From: Adonisia turfae CCMR0081
GTDB lineage: Bacteria; Cyanobacteriota; Cyanobacteriia; Phormidesmidales; Phormidesmidaceae
Direction of reading: 5' to 3'
Length of the DNA stretch: 64,000 bases
Assembly: GCF_011009555.1 (NCBI RefSeq)
Contig: NZ_QXHD01000004.1
Span: 4,593,528 to 4,657,527, forward strand
This document shows, piece by piece, positions 43,931 through 52,938 of the stretch (position 1 is its first letter; the number at the start of each line of letters is the position of its first letter). The notes below the pieces were generated by a model. That model was not told where the DNA came from, searched no databases, and saw only the letters and a list, made by a program, of their open reading frames with translations. A program made the position numbers and the translations under genes.

Positions 43931-44566
43931 CTATTTGTTGGGTTGGGGCGTCATGCGCAGATAGGGCTTAATCTCAGTAACGCCTTTGGGAAACGTCTGC
44001 TTGGCAGCCTCGGTAGAGATTGCAGGAGACACAACCACATCCTCACCACTCTCCCAATCCACAGGTGTGGCAACACTGTAGTTATCAGTGAGTTGTAAGG
44101 AGTCAAGCACCCGCAGAATTTCGTTGAAATTGCGACCAGTGCTAGGAGGATATGTCAGAGTCAGTCTCAGGGTTTTGTTGGGATCAATGATAAACACAGT
44201 CCGTACGGTCACTTTGGCATTAGCCTTAGGGTGGATCATGCCATAGAGATCGGAAACGCTTTTATCCTCATCGGCAATGATGGGATAGTTAATGGTTGTG
44301 TTTTGGGTTTCATTGATGTCGCTAATCCAGCCCTGGTGAGAGGCAACCCCATCAACGCTGAGGGCAATCACCTTGGCCCCACGTTGGGCAAAGTCAGGCT
44401 TGAGTGTGGCCACTCGGCCCAATTCCGTTGTGCAAACTGGGGTGTAGTCCGCTGGGTGAGAGAATAAGATTACCCAGTTGTTGCCTGCCCAGTCGTAGAA
44501 GTTGATTTCACCTTCGGTGGTTTGTTGGGTGAAGTTCGGAACGGTATCGCCAAGTTGTAAAGACAT
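43931..44566 (-). CDS. 1-Cys peroxiredoxin (Prx6 type)
   Basis: A 211-residue peroxiredoxin with peroxidatic Cys45 in SHPADYTPVCTTELGRVATL, and no resolving Cys later. The long C-terminal part with GRNFNEILRVLDSLQLT and a PKGVTEIKPYLRMTP tail is typical of the Prx6/1-Cys class. It removes hydrogen peroxide and alkyl hydroperoxides. A good AAGGAGCCT ribosome site precedes the ATG. It lies between the acyl-CoA dehydrogenase-like and the ammonia-lyase genes, with larger gaps on both sides. Confidence 0.9.
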   Translation of the reverse strand: MSLQLGDTVPNFTQQTTEGEINFYDWAGNNWVILFSHPADYTPVCTTELGRVATLKPDFAQRGAKVIALSVDGVASHQGWISDINETQNTTINYPIIADEDKSVSDLYGMIHPKANAKVTVRTVFIIDPNKTLRLTLTYPPSTGRNFNEILRVLDSLQLTDNYSVATPVDWESGEDVVVSPAISTEAAKQTFPKGVTEIKPYLRMTPQPNK

Positions 44567-44895
44567 AATAGTAGGCTCCTTAAATGATTTAGAAAGTTGT
44601 TGGAAGATAATATGGTTGGCATTTTCAGAAACGGTTAAAAGCTTCTGCTGCTAAGGAGGTGGTCTGGCTAAGATATGAGGCATCTATATATCTAATCGGT
44701 GTGCGGGTAAATAACCTACTGTTTTGAGAGGCTTAGCGATATCTGGTTCCCCTTGGTAAGGGGAACCGTCAGGGAGGGGTTTGGATAACTGGCGCAAACG
44801 ATCGAGACCCCTCCGCCTACGGCACCTCCCCTTGCTAAGGGGAGGACTCTTGTAGACACTATTGCTTGACTGGGATTTTATTTATGTGCAATTGT
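44567..44895. other. intergenic region with GC-rich hairpins
   Basis: There is no gene. Two hairpins stand out: GGTTCCCC-TTGGTAA-GGGGAACC-like at 44745-44767 and CCTCCCCTTGCTAAGGGGAGG at 44825-44845, between which GAGGGGT and ACCCCTC also pair. CCCCTT..TAAGGGG repeats of this form are common in cyanobacterial intergenic DNA. Confidence 0.55.
44745..44845. repeat. nested inverted-repeat element
   Basis: Two outer hairpins (44745-44767 and 44825-44845) enclose a third inverted repeat (GAGGGGT / ACCCCTC). The whole is nearly symmetrical, like a small REP-type element. Confidence 0.5.
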
Positions 44896-46074
44896 CTAAC
44901 CCCAGCGGGGTTGTTCATCTAAGTTGATGCCCAAGCCAATTTTGGCAACAATTTCGTGGGTGAGAGCCGAATTGGCTGGGTGGAACCGTCCAGCTCGGGC
45001 ATCTCGAAAGAGACGTTCGAGTTCGCTCTTTTTGAACATGCCAAAGCCGCCGGAGAGATCAAGGGCTCGATCCACAATCTGCCAGGAACTTTCGACGGCA
45101 TGATATTTGGCGGAGACTAACTTTTCTGGCCACTGGCCTCCATGATCTACGCCATTGGACCAATCTTCAGCAATTTTTTCGATGTGGGGGCCAATGGTGT
45201 CTAATTCTAGAATCATATCGGCAATACCATGTTGAATCTCGGCATGGTGAGACATGGGATGTTGTAGAGCAATAGACGTTTTCTTCTTGGCGGCTTCCAG
45301 TGTGAGGTCTAAGGCGCGCTGTGCGATCGCATAGTACACATTGGCAAAGCCCATCAAGGCCCAGGCAAAAACGCACAGCACAAAATAGTCAGCACCACCA
45401 AAACCAGCTGGCACCACCCTAGAGACATAATTATCTGGAATAAACACATCCTCTAGAATAGTGTCATCGCTGCGGGTGGCCCTCATCCCCAACACATCCC
45501 AGGTCTGTTTGATGTGGTAGCCAGCAGTGTCACGATGCATAAAAGCATGAACAATTTTGGGATGATCAGGATCGCTGGCATCCATGCCATGAATGCCCAG
45601 CCAATCCCAAACCGGTGTCAGACTGCCAAAGGATTTCCGTCCCTGGAATCGGTAGCCACCCTTAACGTGAGTAGCTGTTGTTGTGGAGTAGAGCAGCGGA
45701 ATATCATTGCCACTTTCCGCATGCCCGGCGGCAAAGACATCACCCTGCGCCGCTCGCTCTAAAATCCAATCGGTTGAATGGTCACCAGACCGATACAAAT
45801 CAGCCGCTAACCCAACCCAATAGTGGTGCATATTCAAACAGACCGCTGTAGCAGGGGCATGGTAAGCAAGACGGCGGGTTTCCTTAGCCATTTCAGCCAG
45901 GGTTAACCCTTTGCCACCAAACTCGGGAGGGACTGTCAGTAACAAATAACCTGCGGCTTTTAACTCATCAAAATCTTCTTGACAAAATCGGTTCTCACGA
46001 TCGTAGGTGGCAGCTCGTTCAGCGCAGCGATTCAGCAGTTCATCATTTAATCGAGGAACAGTTAATGTTGACAT
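44896..46074 (-). CDS. acyl-CoA dehydrogenase-like flavoprotein
   Basis: From ATG 46074 the protein has 392 residues. YLLLTVPPEFGGKGLTLAEM, GHAESGNDIPL, MRATRSDDTILEDVFIPD and a C-terminal RLFRDARAGRFHPANS are the acyl-CoA-dehydrogenase fold with its FAD site. Subgroups include flavin-dependent monooxygenases such as DszC, so oxidation of an aromatic or thio compound is possible. The catalytic Glu of true dehydrogenases is not obvious. The start follows AGGAGAATTAATC. It may be linked to the phenolic branch downstream, but the gap of 329 bases makes that weak. Confidence 0.75.
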   Translation of the reverse strand: MSTLTVPRLNDELLNRCAERAATYDRENRFCQEDFDELKAAGYLLLTVPPEFGGKGLTLAEMAKETRRLAYHAPATAVCLNMHHYWVGLAADLYRSGDHSTDWILERAAQGDVFAAGHAESGNDIPLLYSTTTATHVKGGYRFQGRKSFGSLTPVWDWLGIHGMDASDPDHPKIVHAFMHRDTAGYHIKQTWDVLGMRATRSDDTILEDVFIPDNYVSRVVPAGFGGADYFVLCVFAWALMGFANVYYAIAQRALDLTLEAAKKKTSIALQHPMSHHAEIQHGIADMILELDTIGPHIEKIAEDWSNGVDHGGQWPEKLVSAKYHAVESSWQIVDRALDLSGGFGMFKKSELERLFRDARAGRFHPANSALTHEIVAKIGLGINLDEQPRWG

Positions 46075-46336
46075 GATTAATTCTCCTATTTTCAATTTTT
46101 GATTTATCTTTGCCACTTGTTAAACCGTGGCATACTCAAAGGCATCACCTTAAGCAAGCATAGCCAAGCAACCTGAACCTAAGTAATACAATGCTTTCAA
46201 GGTTCAGAGAAGCAATTTACGATTGCTAATTTAAGAGATGAGCTGATCTAGACCCTTATTATTTGATGATGTCTGATAGCTAAAGCCATCTGGAGGAGCA
46301 GCAATACCAAATTTTGGGGATTATGAGATTTTGGCA
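46075..46336. other. upstream region of the flavoprotein gene
   Basis: No gene. TGAACCT (46174) and AGGTTCA (46200) form a 7-bp inverted repeat about 100 bases before the flavoprotein ATG and may be an operator. Confidence 0.4.
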
Positions 46337-46444
46337 AACTTACTTTGCCAGCAGTGTTAGTTTGTCTGCATAGGTGGAGACAGTGTGTCTAACTTACTTT
46401 GCCAGCAGTGTTAGTTTGTCTGCATAGGTGGAGACAGTATATCT
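46337..46444. repeat. 54-base tandem duplication over the end of a gene
   Basis: Two 54-base units (46337-46390 and 46391-46444), each beginning AACTTACTTTGCCAGCAGTG, differ at very few bases. The unit covers the last codons and stop of the peptidoglycan-binding-like gene. Confidence 0.85.
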
Positions 46445-46741
46445 AACTCTGTAGAAAAACTGTTTTAAGGCCTCAGGAAAAAGCTGAATGTCAGTTTCCT
46501 GACTCCAAAAGGTGAGGGCATACCAGGTTTTAGGGCCCATAAAACCTGTTTCAATGACGCCATATTGATCTTGAAAAGCAATTAAAGCTTGCTGAGTTTG
46601 GTCGTCAAATTGACCTGTTAATCTGCCGTTATATAAACCCAGTTCGTGCAGCTTCCCTTGCAGTTGAATCACCATGGGTCCCTGGTCACCTACATACAGC
46701 GTTTCAAGCGGCAGGTCAATGTTCTTACCACCTGCTTTCAT
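46394..46741 (-). CDS. peptidoglycan-binding-domain (PG_binding_1) protein
   Basis: A 115-residue protein. VGDQGPMVIQLQGKLHELGLYNGRLTG followed by FDDQTQQALIAFQDQYG and GFMGPKTWYAL is one PG_binding_1 repeat (about residues 17-77). The C-terminal tail is basic and amphipathic. No signal peptide is present on it. The ATG overlaps the stop of the small upstream membrane-protein gene by ATGA, so both are translated together and the partner may anchor it. The stop codon lies in a duplicated 54-base unit. Confidence 0.8.
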   Translation of the reverse strand: MKAGGKNIDLPLETLYVGDQGPMVIQLQGKLHELGLYNGRLTGQFDDQTQQALIAFQDQYGVIETGFMGPKTWYALTFWSQETDIQLFPEALKQFFYRVRYTVSTYADKLTLLAK

Positions 46742-46884
46742 AGGTTAGAAACTCCTTCAGTCTCCTGTAATAACAATCTTGTGGGTGATAACGTCATTGC
46801 CCAATAAAGCACAGGGCAAAGCAGAATTATACATAGGGCCATCGTTGTAATGGGTCGCAGCCCCTGAGTTTGTTCAAGCAACAT
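46738..46884 (-). CDS. small single-pass membrane protein
   Basis: From ATG 46884 it has 48 residues: MLLEQTQGLRPITTMALCII, then a hydrophobic stretch LLCPVLYWAMT and a short polar tail. GGAGA lies ten bases upstream. It overlaps the next gene by four bases. It is not recognised. The frame is open to 47073, but I see no support for that extension. Confidence 0.55.
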   Translation of the reverse strand: MLLEQTQGLRPITTMALCIILLCPVLYWAMTLSPTRLLLQETEGVSNL

Positions 46885-47179
46885 TGTAAATTTCTCCAGA
46901 AGCGAATGTGCGGTTAAACTAGTGTGTGTTTGGACGCTAGCGCATTGTATTTCAAATGCAGATTGCTTTTGTGTTGTCCATAGGGGTCTCAAGAAATGAG
47001 AAGGGGAAATCTGCAAATATCTAAACTGTTTACATAAGTTTATGAATAAGTTGTGATGTCCTTGGGTGGGCACACGATAACGCCCCTATAGAATTGTTTG
47101 ATTAATTGCATGCCATATCCCAGGGCGTGCACAAGGCAACGCCCCTACAGGGTTATGCATTTTGGTTCGGGATTTTGTA
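46885..47179. other. intergenic region with two repeat units
   Basis: Two related stretches, GGGTGGGCACACGATAACGCCCC (from 47064) and GGGCGTGCACAAGGCAACGCCCC (from 47123), are typical GGGGCG-type cyanobacterial repeats. No gene. Confidence 0.5.
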
Positions 47180-47917
47180 TCAGTTTTCTAAGGTGATGAC
47201 TGGGCCTGAAAAGGGTGCGGTAGAGAGTTCTGTAGCATCGATAGACTGCAATAGCATATTCCAGTTTTCTTGGATTTGTGGGTCTTGGGGAGACTCTTGT
47301 AACTGCTCAGCCACTCTCGCTAGGGTGTCGTACCAAATGTTCGGGGCATCTACCTGAATTTGTTGGTCTCGCTCAGGGGTGCTGGCAACTCGTTGCACCG
47401 AACCTGTAATCGTTAAGTCGGGTTGGGCATTAATATTGTCGTGGCAATATAGCTGAAAATACCAACGATAGGGCTGATCTTCTGTTAAGGCATGCTCCGG
47501 TAGTGAGGGCACCGTCACGCTGACAATTCCGGGAGACTCAGGTAAGGTAAAACGAACATGGTAATGACGCTGCTGTTCTCCAGGCCATAGGAGTAAGGAA
47601 AATTCTCCATACTTTACCTGGTCTGCTGCAAACGGATTAAAAAATAAAAACGTGGGCTGGGCAGCTGTGGTCAAAACAGGATTTTCAACAGGAATAAGCG
47701 CCCGTAGGTCCTCATTAAAAGCATGACATGAGGATGCCAGTGGATTTAAGCCACCCCCTGGTGTTGTGCGATTGGGGGGTAGGGGGGTAGAGGGCGGTTC
47801 CGGAGGTCGCTGGCTAACGGTTGTCTGATTGATTGATTGAGCTAGGGCCGCTGTTATGGGAAAGTTCCAACTCCCTATTAACAGGCTAGATACGATAACG
47901 AGTTTCCAAACAGTCAT
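47180..47917 (-). CDS. DUF928 family exported protein
   Basis: From ATG 47917 the protein has 245 residues. Residues 1-22 (MTVWKLVIVSSLLIGSWNF...ALAQ) are a signal peptide; a Pro-rich stretch PPEPPSTPLPPNRTTPGGG follows. The pattern SSCHAFNEDLRALIPVEN...LFFNPFAADQ, then EDQPYRWYFQLYCHDN and a helical C-terminal, is that of DUF928, a cyanobacterial family of unknown function that regularly accompanies CHAT-CHASE2 and DUF1822 genes. It is the fourth gene of the leftward cluster and begins 80 bases after the CHAT-CHASE2 gene. Confidence 0.82.
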   Translation of the reverse strand: MTVWKLVIVSSLLIGSWNFPITAALAQSINQTTVSQRPPEPPSTPLPPNRTTPGGGLNPLASSCHAFNEDLRALIPVENPVLTTAAQPTFLFFNPFAADQVKYGEFSLLLWPGEQQRHYHVRFTLPESPGIVSVTVPSLPEHALTEDQPYRWYFQLYCHDNINAQPDLTITGSVQRVASTPERDQQIQVDAPNIWYDTLARVAEQLQESPQDPQIQENWNMLLQSIDATELSTAPFSGPVITLEN

Positions 47918-47997
47918 CTTAAATTCCGGGGGCAACAGAACAGATATAGGCGTATTTCAATTAAATTGCCAGAATCATCTATGGGTTGAAATTCTGA

Positions 47998-50418
47998 TCA
48001 GCGATGTTTTTTTGATAGTTCCATCATGAAGGCTACACAGCAGATGGCCAAAAATACGGAAAAAATGGCAGACATAAAGGGGAGCCATAAACCCTGGGTA
48101 ATCGCTGTCACGGACACTCGTTCTAAGCCCCAGTATAGAGAGATGAGGCCAAAGGTCAATCCTAGGGGGATGATGAGTTTGAACGATAATGGGGGTCGGT
48201 TATATAACCAGCTGGTAAATAGGCTGCCAAGGAGGGACCATCCTAAAATCCAAAGACCATCTAAGCAGGGTAGATTTTGCCAATGGGGTAGTTTACCGAT
48301 CAGCGGTCGTTGGTCTAGAGCGGCACTAAGCAGCTGACTGACCATGTGGCTGTGGACCCAAACACCGGGCATTTCTCCATAGGGAGTATTAACGTTATCC
48401 TTGGCGACCGCAGCGGTATAGCCGACTAATACTAGGCGATCGCGCACCATATCTGGGTTCAGCTGTCCTGTTAATACTGAATCGAGGGAGACTGCTTGCC
48501 CTGGTTGAGCCGCCCTGTAGTTCAGCATGAGTTGGCTACTGAGACCGTCCAGGTTTTGATAAGCGGCAAATCGACGGGACAGGGGGCGAAGAGTAATGGC
48601 ACCAAATTGCCAGTGGTTATTCTCGTTAGTTTTTAGTGGTGTAACACCTGCTTGGGATAGGTACCGGTAGGCGAGCTGAAAACTCAAACTATAGGGTGTA
48701 GCACAACTGGGGCGGGTGGAAACTAAGGTTGGCGAATAGGAAATCAGATGGCGGCGAACCACATTATTGACTTGTTGCAATGTCAGGGCAGTGGCTACTG
48801 CGTTGGGTTGGCCCTGGGAGATTTGTAAAGGAGAGTCCAACAGAAAATCACTAAACCCCACCTGGGAAATCTGCTGCTCGTCTGAGAACTCAGGGGGTGA
48901 ACCATAATCCTGTCCAGGCATATCGTAGGCGCAGACAGTGAATAGATTAGAATGCTGGCGAAACTGATCGATCAATGCCTGTCGGCCTGTTCCCCTGGGG
49001 CGAAATCGATGCATATCAAATGCGATCGCAACCGGCTCAAATTCCTGTAGTACATCCACCGTTTGGGCTAGTACCGCATCTGAGAGGGGATATCCTCCTA
49101 ATTCATCCAAATCTGTCTCGTTGACCTCCACCAATAAAATGCGAGAATCAATGGTTTCAGCGGGTCGCGATCGCAACAAATGATCGTACGCTGCCAGCTC
49201 ATAGGGTTGCAACCAACCCAAATGCTGCACAATCAAGACCATGATTGTCACCACCAAACTAAGCCAAACCGGTTGCAACCAGTTAAATCGGTGGGATGCA
49301 GTGGGTGCCGCCGGTAGGGCAGCGGGTTTACCCTGCAGCGTATGCCAGTCAGGGGGAGGGGTGAGAAAGTTTTGATAGATGACCGGCAACCAACTGGCAC
49401 AGGGATACTGATGCTCCAGCCCCTGTAGTCGTTCCCTTGCCTGGCGCGCCGACAAATACAGCGATTCTCCATGGGCAAAGGCTTCTAAAAAGTATTTGAG
49501 AAACGCCTCTGCCACCTGATCGATCACAGGTTCTCGCATGACGATCATTTGGGGAATCGATAGCTGCTGCAACGCCTGCACCAGCCCCAATCCATCACAG
49601 GAATTAAAAATTGCTAGCTGCAAGCCTTGATCAATGGCTTTGCGCAAGCCATAGCGTAGCTCCGACAGGGTAAGGCTATCGGTGGGGTTAATAAAAATCC
49701 GTCCCTGGTCCCGATAGGTCTCGCTATGGCCAGCAAAGAATAAAATATCCCAGGGCGTTTCCCAAAGACGATCGTTTAACTGTTGGCGATCAGGCTCCAC
49801 TAAAAATGAGACGTCTGCCTGGGGTAGTCCAGCCAGTAAACGCTGATCGGCTTCTATATTAATACCGTGGCTATGGCCCAAAATAGCCAAGATTCTGACC
49901 GGATGAGATACGGTTGACTTAACAGAAGGACGTACGGCCTCATATTCGGGGGTGCTCAGGGCCATTTCCGCATAGGGATAGCGATCAAAGAAATCCCATT
50001 CATGCCAGGGCAGTTTCTGAACATCAACATTCTGAGTGCGAATCAACAATCGAATGGTGTCATCCCGGCTCAGTTCTTCTCGCAAACGCCGATCAATGGG
50101 TTGAAAAGACTCAGAATTTAACCACGTTTGAAACCAGTCACATAGTACCTGGGCTGACTGTTGACAATCCACCAGACGCTGATTGATAAATCCTTTGTGA
50201 ATAATCTTGTGGCCTTTGATCCGTAACGGCATACCCAAGGGGCGATAGGCATCCTGCCAGTGGCGGTGCAGGTGGGCCAACATCCCTGGATTGGGGGGTA
50301 AAAATCCTTTTACTTTTAAGGCATGCGGTTCATTTTCAGCCTGAATTTCCAGGGTTGTCCGAAACCCTGAGGTAGCCAAATCTCCATCTAACTCTAGAAC
50401 TACCCACCGTCCAGCCAT
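47998..50418 (-). CDS. CHAT-CHASE2 membrane protein
   Basis: An 806-residue protein. Residues 1-360 contain a CHAT protease domain with catalytic His231 (DILFFAGHSETYRDQG) and Cys274 (LAIFNSCDGLGL). A membrane helix (about 387-410) precedes a CHASE2 sensory domain outside the membrane (about 415-690), and three C-terminal membrane helices close it. So an extracytoplasmic signal could control a cytoplasmic caspase-like protease. No kinase or cyclase output is present. It lies between DUF1822 and DUF928. The gene has a HIP1-like site near its middle. Confidence 0.88.
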   Translation of the reverse strand: MAGRWVVLELDGDLATSGFRTTLEIQAENEPHALKVKGFLPPNPGMLAHLHRHWQDAYRPLGMPLRIKGHKIIHKGFINQRLVDCQQSAQVLCDWFQTWLNSESFQPIDRRLREELSRDDTIRLLIRTQNVDVQKLPWHEWDFFDRYPYAEMALSTPEYEAVRPSVKSTVSHPVRILAILGHSHGINIEADQRLLAGLPQADVSFLVEPDRQQLNDRLWETPWDILFFAGHSETYRDQGRIFINPTDSLTLSELRYGLRKAIDQGLQLAIFNSCDGLGLVQALQQLSIPQMIVMREPVIDQVAEAFLKYFLEAFAHGESLYLSARQARERLQGLEHQYPCASWLPVIYQNFLTPPPDWHTLQGKPAALPAAPTASHRFNWLQPVWLSLVVTIMVLIVQHLGWLQPYELAAYDHLLRSRPAETIDSRILLVEVNETDLDELGGYPLSDAVLAQTVDVLQEFEPVAIAFDMHRFRPRGTGRQALIDQFRQHSNLFTVCAYDMPGQDYGSPPEFSDEQQISQVGFSDFLLDSPLQISQGQPNAVATALTLQQVNNVVRRHLISYSPTLVSTRPSCATPYSLSFQLAYRYLSQAGVTPLKTNENNHWQFGAITLRPLSRRFAAYQNLDGLSSQLMLNYRAAQPGQAVSLDSVLTGQLNPDMVRDRLVLVGYTAAVAKDNVNTPYGEMPGVWVHSHMVSQLLSAALDQRPLIGKLPHWQNLPCLDGLWILGWSLLGSLFTSWLYNRPPLSFKLIIPLGLTFGLISLYWGLERVSVTAITQGLWLPFMSAIFSVFLAICCVAFMMELSKKHR

Positions 50419-50597
50419 AGTCTTTTGGGCACCACTGACCTCTAATATAATGGGTCAGTCAAATTCAACCGTGATTGTGCCACGTACATATAAGATTCTT
50501 GCCATTGCTGATGTAGGGGATACATCGATCTGGTAGTATCGCTCTAAATCAGTATCTTTCAGATTACATCCTGCCGAGACTCAGCAATGGCAGATTT

Positions 50598-51524
50598 TTA
50601 AATGGCAAATTGCTCGGTCAGTATTGACTGGTCAAGACTAATTTGGACGGCAAAATTTTCACCCGGTTCAGCACTAAATTGAAACTCTAACCCTTCACTT
50701 TGGCGACCTTCTGCTTGCAAAACCGGTGTTTTGGCCTGATCCATCACCATCAAATGTAGAGACGGCGGTAAATGGGCCTGTTGCCCTGCTGGATAAAGCT
50801 CCACGGTAATGTCAAAGGCAACACTGTCATCAGCCGGGGCAATACCCACCAAAAATAAGACCTGAGTGCCTGGCGTAAAGGTTAAAAATTTACCTCGTTT
50901 AACACCTTTGGCCACTTGCTCCATTAATTCTTGATGCGCCAACGAATTTCTAAAACTATAGGCGGGCATCTGGGTTTGCCAGTCAGCAAAAATCTGTTCG
51001 AGGCTGGCCCAGCCCTCATCGACTACATTGTCTAACCACTGTAGCAATGCGGATGGCTGCTCCTTTGGAGCTGTCTGCTTCACTACATTTTGAGCCAGGT
51101 AAGCGGGGAACTGATCCATGGGCTGTAGTTGCTGGGTTGTTACAGGTGTCTCTGACGGTTGAGTCAGAAATCCCAGCAGTGTAGCCTCCGTTAACTCACT
51201 ATCCAGCTGAACAAAGACATAGCCCGCGCGATCTGTCCACACATCTTCCGAGATAGTCCAGGCAGTTTGTTCGGGTAACACTGGGCAACACTCTAAACGA
51301 CCGACCCCAGTTACCCACAAATCTGTAGCATTACTGAGCACCTGTAATGTAGGATTCCAGCTTATACTTTGCTCTAGGTCAGTCTCTATACCAAGACAGG
51401 TCAGATAAAATCTCACGGTTTGTAAACTCAGGGTGTTGAGATAAACCTGTTTTGCCTTTTGAGGATCGCTGTGATGCTGATAAAATTGCTGGGCTATTTG
51501 GTGAAAACGGTCAGTCAGCGGCAT
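50598..51524 (-). CDS. DUF1822 family protein
   Basis: From ATG 51524 it has 308 residues; ATG 51557 and GTG 51587 are alternative starts. The family features are an N-terminal FHQIAQQFYQHHSDPQKAKQ-VYLNTLS helix pair, VTGVGRLECCPVL, then GYVFVQLDSELTEATLLGF, and a C-terminal beta-sandwich (TVELYPAGQQAHLPPSL). DUF1822 is restricted to cyanobacteria and has no known function. It seems soluble. It lies between a sigma-like gene and CHAT-CHASE2. Confidence 0.8.
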   Translation of the reverse strand: MPLTDRFHQIAQQFYQHHSDPQKAKQVYLNTLSLQTVRFYLTCLGIETDLEQSISWNPTLQVLSNATDLWVTGVGRLECCPVLPEQTAWTISEDVWTDRAGYVFVQLDSELTEATLLGFLTQPSETPVTTQQLQPMDQFPAYLAQNVVKQTAPKEQPSALLQWLDNVVDEGWASLEQIFADWQTQMPAYSFRNSLAHQELMEQVAKGVKRGKFLTFTPGTQVLFLVGIAPADDSVAFDITVELYPAGQQAHLPPSLHLMVMDQAKTPVLQAEGRQSEGLEFQFSAEPGENFAVQISLDQSILTEQFAI

Positions 51525-51621
51525 CCTAAATTTTGTTGGCTGGCAGTGAGTGGTCATTGTTCTAGGGTTGAGTAGGGGTGATCGCACAGTGGTTGAAAGA
51601 AACGGAGAGTGGGGAGTGGGG

Positions 51622-52278
51622 CTAGTTGGCGTGGGTGGTTAAGTACTCTTTAAATTTGGGGGCAAATTTGGTTAGACAACGTAAGTAGAAGGAGCTGAGG
51701 GTGACGACTTTAACCCCTAGTTCATCGGAGATTTCTTTCCAGGAATAGCCACCTAAAAATCTGAGGGCGAGATGCTGAAAGTTGGCTGCGGGTTTGTTGC
51801 GGATATGGGTTTCCTTAAACAAACCATCGCGGTCGTCACGAATGCACTGGAGCACTTCTTCAGATAGGGATGGGTTGGATTGCGATCGCAACTCCAGCGA
51901 CTCCTGTTTATCCAAAGCATCTAAAGTAATGCGCTTGACTTGAGAACGATCCATTCCTTTAGGCGCAACCGGCATAAAATCACGACTCGCCTCAATAAAG
52001 AATCGCTTTCTCATCAGAAAATTGGCCCATTGCAGCACTTCTAACTCTGGGTTATAACGGCTAATATCCTCACATAGATAGAGAAACAATTGCTGTTGCG
52101 CCTCCGCATAAATATCCTCATACAGGCCATAAAACTGACCTGAATAGGGACGCACTAACTTCTTTGAGCGATATATAGTATCGACCAAACGAGCCAATGC
52201 ACACTGCCGTTCGGGGGTTTGGGGAGGATGCTGCTGCGCCTCTATAGCCAATTGTTTAAGCTGTTGATCTAAATCCAT
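51622..52278 (-). CDS. sigma-70-family-like RNA polymerase sigma factor (cyanobacterial CHAT-linked type)
   Basis: A 218-residue protein. Residues about 25-105 resemble region 2 of sigma factors (LVDTIYRSKKLVRPYSGQFY..YAEAQQQLFLYLCEDISRYNP and VLQWANFLMRKRF). Residues about 165-210 form a helix-turn-helix like region 4 (LALRFLGGYSWKEISDELGVKVVTLSSFYLRCL). It may direct polymerase to the following genes. It is the first gene of the leftward cluster. The DNA-contact residues look divergent, so a non-canonical or regulatory role is possible. Confidence 0.72.
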   Translation of the reverse strand: MDLDQQLKQLAIEAQQHPPQTPERQCALARLVDTIYRSKKLVRPYSGQFYGLYEDIYAEAQQQLFLYLCEDISRYNPELEVLQWANFLMRKRFFIEASRDFMPVAPKGMDRSQVKRITLDALDKQESLELRSQSNPSLSEEVLQCIRDDRDGLFKETHIRNKPAANFQHLALRFLGGYSWKEISDELGVKVVTLSSFYLRCLTKFAPKFKEYLTTHAN

Positions 52279-52581
52279 GCGTCCTATAAGCCCAGAGGAT
52301 TAGGGAGTAAGACCGACCAAACAAAGCCCTCAGGCCAATGTATCGCCTAGCCTACCTAAAGGCATCTCAAAAATAAAGGCGCTAAATTTTATCGATTTCG
52401 AATTATGTTACGAATATTTACATTCGTGCATCCAGGGTGCCCAGATCTGTAGAGAGCGATCGCACCTTTCAGGTGTTCACAATACCTCAAGTTCTTATTG
52501 GGTTTGAGAGGTTGAGATCACGCCTTCTATAAGATGGGGTCGTTCATGAATCTGGATATCAGATGCTCCTCATTCGCCACA
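52279..52581. other. promoter region of the sigma/CHAT cluster
   Basis: No gene. GAGCGATCGCACC (HIP1) near 52456 is the only clear motif. CACACTACCGTGTGTG at the end of the receiver gene is a short palindrome. Confidence 0.45.
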
Positions 52582-52938
52582 CTACCGTGTGTGAGAACGA
52601 ACACAAGTCAATAGACTGTTAAACCGGAAAGGCTTGGCAATGAATGCTTGAGCCCCTAAGGAGAGAATTTCTTCTCGAACTTCGTCATTGTCAAGAGCTG
52701 TCACAACAATCACAGGAATCTGCACTGCTTGCGCACGGATTTCCTTTAAAACTTCCCTGCCATTTATTTCAGGTAGTCCTAAATCTAGCAATATAAGGTC
52801 GAATTTTCCTGATAAAGCTGAAGGTAGAGCTTGATTTCCATCTGATGCTATCTGGGTTTGATAACCTGCTTTTTTCAATCCTTTTGATACAAAGGCTGCG
52901 ATTCGGGGGTCATCTTCAACAATTAGAATAGTTGCCAC
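52582..52938 (-). CDS. stand-alone response-regulator receiver
   Basis: A 118-residue CheY-like receiver: acidic pair in IVEDDPRI, phospho-acceptor Asp in LILLDLGLPEINGREVL, Thr in VVTALD and Lys in AFIAKPFRF. The N-terminal resembles OmpR-type receivers, but the DNA-binding domain is absent after residue 118. It lies close to the sigma/CHAT cluster but 303 bases upstream of it, so a link is not proven. Confidence 0.88.
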   Translation of the reverse strand: MATILIVEDDPRIAAFVSKGLKKAGYQTQIASDGNQALPSALSGKFDLILLDLGLPEINGREVLKEIRAQAVQIPVIVVTALDNDEVREEILSLGAQAFIAKPFRFNSLLTCVRSHTR

